A DNA stretch of 16,837 bases, from the NCBI GenBank assembly GCA_030148045.1, contig JASBUE010000035.1:1-16837 (forward strand), read 5' to 3'. Both the position numbers and the translations under genes were made by a program. This document shows, in pieces, positions 1 to 7,526 of this stretch. The DNA comes from Candidatus Tenderia sp. Its GTDB lineage: Bacteria > Pseudomonadota > Gammaproteobacteria > Tenderiales > Tenderiaceae. The notes beneath the pieces were generated by a model. The model saw only the letters and a program-made list of their open reading frames with translations. It had not been told where the DNA came from and searched no databases. The first letter of the stretch is position 1, and each line of letters starts with the position of its first letter.

Positions 1-403
<403 letters not shown>

Positions 404-2890
404 ATGAAGTTCCTCCACGCCCTGACCCGCCGAGTTTTTTTCGCATTCATTATCATGTTCGTGCTCGGCGCCGGCGCCGTTGCCGCCACCTACTTTTATC
501 TCTCGCCGCAGCTTCCCTCGGTCGAAGTGTTGAGGGATGTTCGCTTCCAGGTGCCGCTGCAGGTCTACACCCGAGACCAACAACTGATCGCCGAGTATGG
601 CAGTAAAAAACGCGACCCGGTTAAATATGAAGAGATTCCGGACACCATGATCAAGGCGATCCTGGCTGCCGAAGATGACCGCTTTTTCGAACACCCGGGG
701 GTGGATTACCAGGGTATCCTGCGCGCCGCCATCAACCTGATCATGACCGGGGAAAAGGCCCAGGGCGGCAGCACCATCACCATGCAGGTGGCGCGCAATT
801 TTTTTCTCAGCAGCGAAAAGACCTATCTGCGCAAGATCAACGAGATCTTTCTTTCCTTCAAGATCGAACACAAACTGAGCAAGGAGGAAATCCTGGAGCT
901 CTATTTGAACAAGATCTATCTGGGCAACCGCGCCTATGGCATCGGTAGCGCCGCCAAGATCTATTACGGCAAACCGTTGCAGGAACTGTCCTTGGCCCAG
1001 TACGCCATGATCGCCGGTCTGCCCAAGGCGCCGTCGAGCTACAACCCGATCGCCGATCCGAAGCGGGCCATGATCCGGCGGGACTATGTCCTCAACCGCA
1101 TGTTCAGCCTCGGCCATATCAGCCGGGCGGAATACGAAACAGCCAGGGCGGAACCGATCAGCGCCCGGCTAAGCAGACAAAGTATCGACCTGGAGGCCCC
1201 CTATATCGGCGAGATGGTGCGCAGTTATATGTATGAACGCTACGGCGAGGAGGCCTATACCAACGGCTTCAGGGTGTTCGTCACCATTGACCCCAAACTC
1301 CAGCTCACAGCGCAGGACGCCCTGCGCCAAAGCCTGCTCAATTACGAGTATCGTCACGGCTTTCGTGGCCCGGTGGAGCGGATTGAAATCGGGCCTGGCA
1401 GCAACGCGGACGACATATTCAAACGTCTCGACGCACTCCCTGTAGTCGGCGACCTGCGCCCGGCCCTGATCCTGCAAACGGAGCAGCAAAACGCCCAAGG
1501 GGTACTGGCGGACGGTAATCAGTTCGAACTGGGCTGGGACGGACTATCCTGGGCGGCGCCTTATCTGGACACCAACAATATCGGCAACCCGCCGGCGAGC
1601 GCGGCAGAGATCCTCACACCGGGCGACGTCGTCTACATCAGGCAACAGACGCCCGGGGCCTGGCGGCTGGCCCAGATTCCCAATGTATCCGGCGCCATCG
1701 TCGCCCTGAATCCGGAGGACGGGGCCATTCTCGCTCTGTCCGGCGGCTACGACTTTTTCTACAGCAAATTTAACCGTGTCACCCAGGCCAAACGCCAGCC
1801 GGGGTCCAGTTTCAAACCCTTCATCTACTCCAGCGCGCTGGAGAAGGGCTTCACCCCCGCCTCCATCATCAACGACGCACCGGTGGTGTTCGACGACCCC
1901 GGCCTGGAGACCTCGTGGCGGCCGGAGAATTACAGCGGCCGCATCTACGGCCCGACCCGGCTGCGCGAAGCCCTGACGCGCTCGCGCAACCTGGTCTCGA
2001 TCAGGCTGCTGCAAAGCATCGGCATCCCCTATGCCATCCGCTATGCCCAGCGTTTCGGCTTCGACCCGGAGCGGCTGCCCCGCGATCTCTCACTGTCCTT
2101 GGGCAGCGCCGCCGTGACACCGATGGAAATGGCCACCGGCTATGCCGTATTCGCCAACGGCGGCTTTCGCATCACCCCTTATTTCATCCAGCGCATCGAG
2201 GATATAGACGGCAACATTGTGTTCGAGGCAGACCCCGCCATTGCCTGTCTGGAGTGTGAAAGGCAGGCAAAAGAGACACAACCGACCGCCTTGAATGACA
2301 GCCTGGCCGAGGATGAGACGCGTGTCACGGGACAGCCGTTGAACATGCTTCTGGATGGCGACGTGCCTGCCGAACCCAATCTGGCGGAGCGCGTCATCAC
2401 AGCGCAAAATGCCTATCTCATGACCAGCATGATGCAGGATGTGGTGCGCCGCGGCACCGCCCGCCGCGCCCTGCAGCTGGGGCGCAAAGACATCGCCGGC
2501 AAGACCGGCACCACCAACGACCAGCGTGACGCCTGGTTTGCCGGCTTCAACCATGAACTGGTAGCGGTCAGCTGGGTCGGTTTCGATGATGGCAGCCCCC
2601 TGGGCAACCGCGAAACCGGCGGCCACGCCGCACTGCCCATGTGGATTGAATTCATGCGCACCGCTCTGGCCGACACAGCGGAGGCGGAACTGGAACAGCC
2701 CGAAGGCTTGATCACCGTTCGCATCGATCCCAGGACAGGATTGCTGGCCCCTCCGAGCCAACCGGATGCCATTTTCGAAATCTTCCGTCACAACCACATG
2801 CCGCAGCGACAGGCGCCCGATATTGACGAATCGGTGGCGATACCGGATAGTGAAACCGGCAGGGAGTCCAGCCCGCAATTACTGTTTTAA
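404..2890 (+). CDS. mrcA: Penicillin-binding protein 1A (bifunctional transglycosylase/transpeptidase)
   Basis: This class A PBP polymerises lipid II into glycan strands and cross-links the peptides in the periplasm, anchored in the inner membrane. The 828 residues show an N-terminal membrane anchor (about 10-33). The GT51 glycosyltransferase domain (about 55-230) carries the catalytic Glu90 in AAEDDRFFEHPG and the GGSTITMQVARN motif at 121-132. A linker/OB-like region at about 320-425 is typical of PBP1A. The transpeptidase has SSFK at 468-471 (nucleophile Ser468), SRN at 527-529 and KTGT at 700-703. Length is normal for PBP1A. The ATG at 404 has no strong ribosome-binding site, but it directly precedes the usual basic-then-hydrophobic anchor. 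It is also called ponA. A conserved unknown gene follows after 3 nt. Confidence 0.97.
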   Translation: MKFLHALTRRVFFAFIIMFVLGAGAVAATYFYLSPQLPSVEVLRDVRFQVPLQVYTRDQQLIAEYGSKKRDPVKYEEIPDTMIKAILAAEDDRFFEHPGVDYQGILRAAINLIMTGEKAQGGSTITMQVARNFFLSSEKTYLRKINEIFLSFKIEHKLSKEEILELYLNKIYLGNRAYGIGSAAKIYYGKPLQELSLAQYAMIAGLPKAPSSYNPIADPKRAMIRRDYVLNRMFSLGHISRAEYETARAEPISARLSRQSIDLEAPYIGEMVRSYMYERYGEEAYTNGFRVFVTIDPKLQLTAQDALRQSLLNYEYRHGFRGPVERIEIGPGSNADDIFKRLDALPVVGDLRPALILQTEQQNAQGVLADGNQFELGWDGLSWAAPYLDTNNIGNPPASAAEILTPGDVVYIRQQTPGAWRLAQIPNVSGAIVALNPEDGAILALSGGYDFFYSKFNRVTQAKRQPGSSFKPFIYSSALEKGFTPASIINDAPVVFDDPGLETSWRPENYSGRIYGPTRLREALTRSRNLVSIRLLQSIGIPYAIRYAQRFGFDPERLPRDLSLSLGSAAVTPMEMATGYAVFANGGFRITPYFIQRIEDIDGNIVFEADPAIACLECERQAKETQPTALNDSLAEDETRVTGQPLNMLLDGDVPAEPNLAERVITAQNAYLMTSMMQDVVRRGTARRALQLGRKDIAGKTGTTNDQRDAWFAGFNHELVAVSWVGFDDGSPLGNRETGGHAALPMWIEFMRTALADTAEAELEQPEGLITVRIDPRTGLLAPPSQPDAIFEIFRHNHMPQRQAPDIDESVAIPDSETGRESSPQLLF

Positions 2891-2893
2891 ATC

Positions 2894-3520
2894 ATGAGCG
2901 GAAGGAAAGCAGCGCGCAGCAATACGAAAGATTTGCGTATGCGTGAACGCTTGGCGCAGGAAGCGGCGCGCCTGATCGCCGAGGAAGGCATCAAGGATTT
3001 TCAGCTGGCCAAGCAAAAGGCCGCCCTGCGTCTGCATGCCCCCCAAACCCACAACCTACCGCGCAACCACGAGATCCAGGCGGCGCTGCAGGAGTATCAG
3101 CGTCTGTTCAAGGCCGATACCCAACCCCGACGCTTGCGCCGACTGCGGGAGATCGGCCGCGAAGCCATGGCCTTCCTCCACGACTTCGAACCACGCCTGG
3201 TGGGCGCCGTGCTCGACGGCACGGCCGATGAGTTTTCCGAGATCACCCTGCACCTGTTCACAGATACCGTTGAAGAACTCACCCTTTTCCTGCTGAACCA
3301 GGGCATTCCTTTCGAACAGGTCGGCCAGCGCCTCACCATGCCCAACGGCGATTGCGTGGAAGTACCTGGTTATCGCCTGATGATGCAGGAGGCGCCGGTG
3401 TTGTTATTGGTATTCGACCATAAGGGATTGCGCCAAGCGCCGCGCTGTCCGACCACGGGCAAACCCACGGAACGCTTCAGCCTGAGCAAGGTGGAGGAAC
3501 TGCTGCGTTTGGAAGACTGA
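2894..3520 (+). CDS. Conserved protein of unknown function (208 aa) downstream of mrcA
   Basis: I recognise the general pattern of an uncharacterised proteobacterial family but know no function. The protein is soluble, with no signal peptide or membrane segment. Residues 16-50 are strongly helical (ERLAQEAARLIAEEGI, then an Ala/Lys-rich stretch) and superficially resemble the first helices of a TetR-type DNA-binding domain. A second basic helical part covers about 60-110. Residues about 120-160 (VGAVLDGTADEFSEI, LHLF) weakly recall a nucleotidyltransferase-like core. Neither resemblance is enough for a call. The ATG lies 3 nt after the mrcA stop, suggesting co-transcription. There is no clear ribosome-binding site, and Met16 (2939) is an alternative start. 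The downstream gene, gltA, is convergent with a 30-nt gap. Confidence 0.8.
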   Translation: MSGRKAARSNTKDLRMRERLAQEAARLIAEEGIKDFQLAKQKAALRLHAPQTHNLPRNHEIQAALQEYQRLFKADTQPRRLRRLREIGREAMAFLHDFEPRLVGAVLDGTADEFSEITLHLFTDTVEELTLFLLNQGIPFEQVGQRLTMPNGDCVEVPGYRLMMQEAPVLLLVFDHKGLRQAPRCPTTGKPTERFSLSKVEELLRLED

Positions 3521-3550
3521 GACGTTACGGCGCCTCGCCCCCGGCCCGGC

Positions 3551-4858
3551 TTACCGCTCGCCCATCTCCACATAATCACGCCGGGCCGCGCCCTCGTACA
3601 GCTGGCGCGGACGGGCGATGCGCTGCTCCGGATCGCCGATCATTTCCATCCACTGCGCCACCCAGCCCACGGTACGGGCGATGGCGAACATCACGGTAAA
3701 CATATTGGTGGGAATACCGAGCACCTTGTAAATGATGCCGGAGTAGAAATCCACGTTGGGGTAGAGTTTGCGCTCTTTGAAATAGTCATCCTGCAGCGCG
3801 ATCTCCTCGAGTTTCAGCGCCAGTTCGAACAGCGGATCATTTTCATCACCCAGTTTGGCAAGCACCTCATGACACATCTTGCGGATCAGGGTGGCGCGCG
3901 GGTCGAAGTTCTTATAGATACGATGACCGAAACCCATCAGGCGGAACGGATCGTCCTTGTCCTTGGCCTTCTCCAGATATTTGGAAATATTCTTGACGTC
4001 GCCGATCTCGTCCAACATGTGCAGTACGGCTTCATTGGCACCGCCGTGGGCCGGTCCCCACAGGGCGGCAATACCCGAGGCGACACAGGCGAACGGGTTG
4101 GCGGCGGAGCTGCCCGCCAGGCGGATTGTCGAGGTGCTGGCATTCTGCTCGTGGTCGGTATGCAGAATAAAGATCATGTCCAGCGCCCGCTCCGCCACCT
4201 GATCGACCTCGTACTCCTCGCAGGGCACCGAGTACATCATGTTGAGCAGATTGCCGCAGTAGCTCAGTTTGTTCCGAGGATAGACGAAGGGCTCGCCGAT
4301 GGAGTGCTTGTAACAGGCCGCGGCAATGGTGGGCATCTTGGCAATCAGCCGGTGGGCGGCGATCTCGCGGTGCTCCGGGTTACGGATATCGGTGGAGTCG
4401 TGATAGAACGCCGACAGCGACCCCACCACCCCGACCATGATGGCCATGGGATGGGCGTCGTGATAGAAGCCTTCATAGAAACTCTTGAGGCTCTCGTTGA
4501 TCATGGTGTGACGGGTGATGTTGTCGAGAAAGCCGTTCTGTTCCTCGCGGGTGGGCAGTTCGCCATGGAGCAGCAGATAGGCCACTTCCAGGAAGGAGCT
4601 TTTCTCCGCCAGCTGCTCGATGGGATAACCACGGTACATCAGCTGGCCCTTGTCGCCGTCGATATAGGTGATCGAACTGCGGCAACTGGCGGTGGAGACA
4701 AAACCGGGGTCGAAGGTGACGTAGCCGAATTCCTTGAAAAAGGCGCGGATGTCCACCGCGCCGGGACCGTGGGTGCCGTGATAGATGGGCAGTTCGATGG
4801 TCTTGCCGGTCACGTTATCGGTCACGCTGACGGTGTCTTTGGCAGTCTCTTTGGCCAT
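3551..4858 (-). CDS. gltA: Citrate synthase, type II
   Basis: The enzyme condenses acetyl-CoA and oxaloacetate to citrate, the entry step of the TCA cycle, in the cytoplasm. The 435-residue product aligns by eye with E. coli GltA along its length. The catalytic set is present: His236 in HTDHEQN, His271 in [10 protein letters not shown], His312 in [13 protein letters not shown] and Asp370 in YPNVDFYSG. Cys213 in VPCEEYEV matches the Cys206 region of the NADH-sensitive hexameric enzymes, so allosteric NADH inhibition is likely (inference). The start ATG at 4858 was chosen because AAGGG lies about 9 nt upstream and it gives the usual MAKE start. An ATG-like in-frame extension to 4897 would run through the palindromic site and lacks family support. 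It follows maeB on the same strand after 78 nt. Confidence 0.97.
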   Translation of the reverse strand: MAKETAKDTVSVTDNVTGKTIELPIYHGTHGPGAVDIRAFFKEFGYVTFDPGFVSTASCRSSITYIDGDKGQLMYRGYPIEQLAEKSSFLEVAYLLLHGELPTREEQNGFLDNITRHTMINESLKSFYEGFYHDAHPMAIMVGVVGSLSAFYHDSTDIRNPEHREIAAHRLIAKMPTIAAACYKHSIGEPFVYPRNKLSYCGNLLNMMYSVPCEEYEVDQVAERALDMIFILHTDHEQNASTSTIRLAGSSAANPFACVASGIAALWGPAHGGANEAVLHMLDEIGDVKNISKYLEKAKDKDDPFRLMGFGHRIYKNFDPRATLIRKMCHEVLAKLGDENDPLFELALKLEEIALQDDYFKERKLYPNVDFYSGIIYKVLGIPTNMFTVMFAIARTVGWVAQWMEMIGDPEQRIARPRQLYEGAARRDYVEMGER

Positions 4859-4882
4859 AGCGGATAATCCCTTCTTACAGTT

Positions 4883-4897
4883 TTGTTTCGTAAACAA
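4883..4897. promoter_or_regulatory. Perfect 15-nt palindrome upstream of gltA
   Basis: TTGTTT-CGT-AAACAA is a perfect inverted repeat of two 6-nt arms around 3 nt. It ends 24 nt before the gltA start codon, within the 78-nt maeB-gltA gap. The position and symmetry suit a transcription-factor operator. It has no T-tract, so it is not a terminator. The regulator is unknown. Confidence 0.4.
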
Positions 4898-4936
4898 TCG
4901 ATCGGCACCGCGGGCGGATTCCCCACGGCCCTCAGC

Positions 4937-6184
4937 TTACAACGGCGGGTAATGTGCCGGATAGGGTTGCCGCGCCACGCCGCTGTCAACGGCGGCCCTT
5001 GCCACCGCCGGTGGAATCCTGTCGATCAGCCGGGTATCGACCGGTTTCGGAATAATATAGGCCGGGCCGTAACTCAAGCTGCCAAGGCCATAGGCATCCA
5101 GTACCGCCTGGGGCACCGGCTCGCGCGCCAGATCGCGCAACGCATGTACCGCCGCCGCTTGCATTTCAGTGTTGATCTGGCGCGCCTGCACGTCCAGTGC
5201 GCCGCGAAAAATGAACGGAAAGCCGAGCACATTGTTGACCTGGTTGGGGTAGTCGCTGCGGCCGGTGGCCATGATCAGGTCATCGCGCGCCGCCAGGGCC
5301 GTCTCCGGGCGAATCTCCGGGTCGGGGTTGGAAAGCGCGAATACCACCGGCTTGTCGGCCATGCTCTTCAACATCTCCACGCTCAGCAGGTCCGGCCCGG
5401 AGACGCCGATAAAGACGTCGGCGCCTGCCATGGCGTCGGCCAGTGTGCGCTGCTCGATGCCGCGGGCGAACTCCCTCTTATACACGTTCAGATCATCGCG
5501 GCCGCTGTGCACCACGCCCTTGCGGTCCACCAGGATGAGATTCTCCTTGGCCATACCCAGGGTGAGCAGCAAGCGCATGGAGGCGATACCCGCGGCGCCG
5601 GCGCCGAGGCAGACGATCTTGGCGTGTTCCAGACGCTTGCCCTGCAGTTCGATGGCGTTGAGCAGGCCGGCGGCGACGATGATGGCGGTGCCGTGCTGGT
5701 CATCGTGAAACACGGGGATGTCGAGCCGCTCGAGCAGGGCCTCCTCGATGGCGAAACAGTGCGGCGCTGCGATGTCCTCCAGGTTAATGCCGCCGAAGGT
5801 CGGAGCGATGCGCGCCACGGTCTCGATAAACTGCTCCGGCGTTTCCGCATCCACCTCGATATCGAACACATCCACATCGGCAAAACGCTTGAACAACACC
5901 GCCTTGCCCTCCATTACCGGCTTGCTGGCCAGGGCGCCGACCTTGCCCAGCCCCAGCACCGCGCTGCCGTCGGTGATCACTCCCACCAAGTTACCCTTGC
6001 CGGTATAGCGGTAGGCGTTGCGGGCATCGGCGGCGATTTCGCGCACCGGCGCGGCCACCCCCGGCGTATAGGCCAGCGACAGGGCCTGTTGGTCTTCGCA
6101 GGGCTTGGTGATGGCCGTGGCAATCTTGCCGGGACGCGGCTCGGCATGATATCTCAGGGCGCGTTGTTTCAAATCCTCACTCAT
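4937..6184 (-). CDS. maeB: NAD(P)-dependent malic enzyme, short form without PTA domain
   Basis: The enzyme oxidatively decarboxylates malate to pyruvate with reduction of NAD(P), feeding pyruvate/acetyl-CoA and NADPH pools. Visible landmarks: Tyr39 in the YTPGVAAP motif, the catalytic lysine region KPVMEGK at 88-94, metal ligands Glu136/Asp137 (NLEDI) and Asp162 (FHDDQHGTA), and a dinucleotide-binding GAGAAG at 194-199. The C-terminal half matches E. coli MaeB through GRSDYPNQVNNVL and YIIPKPVD. At 415 residues it contains only the malic enzyme part and lacks the phosphotransacetylase-like C-terminal domain of E. coli MaeB (about 760 aa). I prefer the ATG at 6184, which has GGA 8 nt upstream and matches the E. 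coli start; an in-frame ATG at 6193 is possible. gltA lies downstream, so citrate synthase may be partly read from here. Confidence 0.94.
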   Translation of the reverse strand: MSEDLKQRALRYHAEPRPGKIATAITKPCEDQQALSLAYTPGVAAPVREIAADARNAYRYTGKGNLVGVITDGSAVLGLGKVGALASKPVMEGKAVLFKRFADVDVFDIEVDAETPEQFIETVARIAPTFGGINLEDIAAPHCFAIEEALLERLDIPVFHDDQHGTAIIVAAGLLNAIELQGKRLEHAKIVCLGAGAAGIASMRLLLTLGMAKENLILVDRKGVVHSGRDDLNVYKREFARGIEQRTLADAMAGADVFIGVSGPDLLSVEMLKSMADKPVVFALSNPDPEIRPETALAARDDLIMATGRSDYPNQVNNVLGFPFIFRGALDVQARQINTEMQAAAVHALRDLAREPVPQAVLDAYGLGSLSYGPAYIIPKPVDTRLIDRIPPAVARAAVDSGVARQPYPAHYPPL

Positions 6185-6200
6185 CGGGCTCATCCATATA

Positions 6201-6223
6201 ATTCATTGAATCTTAATATATTA
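6201..6223 (-). promoter_or_regulatory. AT-rich palindromic promoter region of maeB
   Basis: Two perfect palindromes lie side by side upstream of maeB: ATTCA-T-TGAAT at 6201-6211 and TAATATATTA at 6214-6223. On the minus strand TAATAT at 6223-6218 could serve as a -10 element, but no good -35 hexamer is seen at the proper distance. This is the only AT-rich island between the nuclease gene and maeB, so a promoter here is plausible but not proven. Confidence 0.3.
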
Positions 6224-6262
6224 GCTGTTTCCGGCCGATTACGGTAGCGGCGCGCCAGGGCC

Positions 6263-7057
6263 TTACTCCAGTATCTCAATCGCCGCCGGGTGGTCAAGAT
6301 TCAGGCGGGCCTGGCCGCGGACCTGATAGAGCCAGCCGCGTAGCTTGACCGTCCTGCCCCGCAGCTGGCCGACATCGAGCCGACCGGCAAAGCGGGGCAG
6401 ATCCTGTTTGTCGATGCGCGCCGCGACGTTGCCGCCCAGGTTCAGCCAATGGGCCTTGCGGCTCTCGCCGACGCGCACTACCTTGCCCCGCAGCAGGCGG
6501 AAGCCGGTGGTACCCGCAGGCAATGCCGTCGTTTCGATCCCCTGGTAAGCAGGCAACTGCCAGATGCCACGCCCTTGCGCCTCGCGCTCAACCGCCAGAT
6601 AGCATTCGAAATTGGCCAGATTGGGGGCAACCGCCACACTGGCTGCCAGGCCGCGGCGCAGCAGTAACTGCTGCAGGTTGCGCCTGTCCGGCAAAAAGGC
6701 GTGGGCCAGCAGGCGACCATAACGGTCTTTGCGCTCCTGCTCGTAGCGCAGGGCGAGGCGTGGGTTCTCGTCCAACAGGGTTATCAATGCCTGGCGCGCC
6801 TCCAGGGCCAGCGGTTCGGAAGGGGCGCCGCCATAACCGATTTCCGGGGTATTGATACCGAGCAGGCGCAGCTTGCGCCCGTCCTTGAGCCTGACCGTAT
6901 CGCCGTCGTAGACATGGACCGGCTCAACCCACTCGTCGGCGCGGAAGGGCAGGCACTCGCCGGCCCTGACCGGCGCAAACGCCAGGCACAGGAGCCAGAA
7001 TGCAAAAAGGGCGCCCGGTCGGAGCGCCCTTTTCAAGAGACCTGCCGGTCGCAGCAT
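6263..7057 (-). CDS. Secreted thermonuclease (SNase-like) with C-terminal extension
   Basis: This is a predicted exported nuclease of the staphylococcal nuclease family. An N-terminal signal peptide (basic residues R3, K9, R10, R13; hydrophobic core about 16-30; likely cleavage after APVRA, residue 32) precedes the SNase fold at about 45-170. Active-site landmarks: Asp53 in YDGDT, Arg64 in KLRLLG, Glu72 in INTPEI and Arg115 in KDRYGR, corresponding to Asp21, Arg35, Glu43 and Arg87 of the S. aureus enzyme. Asn69 replaces the calcium-binding Asp40. Residues about 186-264 form a beta-rich extension (GKVVRVGES ... VKLRGWLY) that may be OB-like (inference). The ATG lies 8 nt after the rpmE stop with a poor ribosome-binding site, and a terminator-like hairpin overlaps codons 9-18. 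Order rpmE-nuclease-maeB resembles Pseudomonas. Confidence 0.88.
   Translation of the reverse strand: MLRPAGLLKRALRPGALFAFWLLCLAFAPVRAGECLPFRADEWVEPVHVYDGDTVRLKDGRKLRLLGINTPEIGYGGAPSEPLALEARQALITLLDENPRLALRYEQERKDRYGRLLAHAFLPDRRNLQQLLLRRGLAASVAVAPNLANFECYLAVEREAQGRGIWQLPAYQGIETTALPAGTTGFRLLRGKVVRVGESRKAHWLNLGGNVAARIDKQDLPRFAGRLDVGQLRGRTVKLRGWLYQVRGQARLNLDHPAAIEILE
7004..7033 (-). terminator. Intrinsic terminator/attenuator after rpmE, inside the nuclease gene
   Basis: On the minus strand a 10-bp perfect stem (arms 7024-7033 and 7005-7014) with a 9-nt loop ends in five T residues (complement of 7004-7008). It lies 33 nt after the rpmE stop codon and within the signal-peptide codons of the next gene. 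It has the form of a rho-independent terminator for rpmE, with read-through supplying the nuclease message. Confidence 0.65.
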
Positions 7058-7065
7058 GAAGCCGC

Positions 7066-7275
7066 TTATTTTTTCAGGCCGTACTTCTGGCGGAACTTGT
7101 CAACACGACCCGCGGTATCGACGATCTTCTGCTTGCCGGTAAAAAAAGGATGGCAGCTGGCACAGACGTCAACGTGCAGATCTTTCTTGCCCAAAGTTGA
7201 GCGGGTGGTGAAAGTGGCACCACAGCTGCAGGTCACTTCAACTTCTTGGTAGGCGGGATGGATATCCGCTTTCAT
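7066..7275 (-). CDS. rpmE: 50S ribosomal protein L31 (zinc-binding type)
   Basis: L31 bridges the large and small ribosomal subunits near the central protuberance. The 69-residue protein starts MKADIHP, like E. coli L31, and has the cysteines of the zinc-binding (C+) form at 16, 18, 38 and 41. It is therefore the zinc-containing paralogue, not the zinc-free ykgM/type B form induced under zinc limitation. Length is normal. The ATG at 7275 follows GAGG by 9 nt. A good sigma70-like promoter is seen 68 nt upstream. A secreted nuclease gene begins 8 nt after the stop, with a terminator hairpin just beyond. Confidence 0.97.
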   Translation of the reverse strand: MKADIHPAYQEVEVTCSCGATFTTRSTLGKKDLHVDVCASCHPFFTGKQKIVDTAGRVDKFRQKYGLKK

Positions 7276-7342
7276 CGCTAAAAACCTCTTTATGCAAATC
7301 TACATCCGCGCCGCGCCGGCGCAGTCCGAGAAATAGCCGCGC

Positions 7343-7371
7343 ATCATACCGAAAAACCCCATGCCCCACAA
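7343..7371 (-). promoter_or_regulatory. Probable sigma70 promoter of rpmE
   Basis: On the minus strand TTGTGG (7371-7366) and TATGAT (7348-7343) are separated by exactly 17 nt. The -10 matches the consensus at five of six positions and the -35 at its first three. Transcription would start near 7336, giving an rpmE leader of about 60 nt. Confidence 0.55.
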
Positions 7372-7526
7372 GCCCCTCCCCGGCGGTGGCCCCCACCTCC
7401 ATATTTTAAAGAGTGGGCGGGGCGGGCCGCCATTATATGAACTACACTGCCATTATTATTCTATGCGCCACCAACAGTTAGCTGCGCGAAAACAGCGAGT
7501 TATACACCAAGGATACGAGAACCAGC

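Noticed and set aside
4883..6247. 454-codon plus-strand open frame opposite maeB
   Set aside because: It is fully antisense to a certain gene; its His/Gly/Gln/Val-rich composition is what GC-rich codon usage produces on the opposite strand, and it resembles no family.
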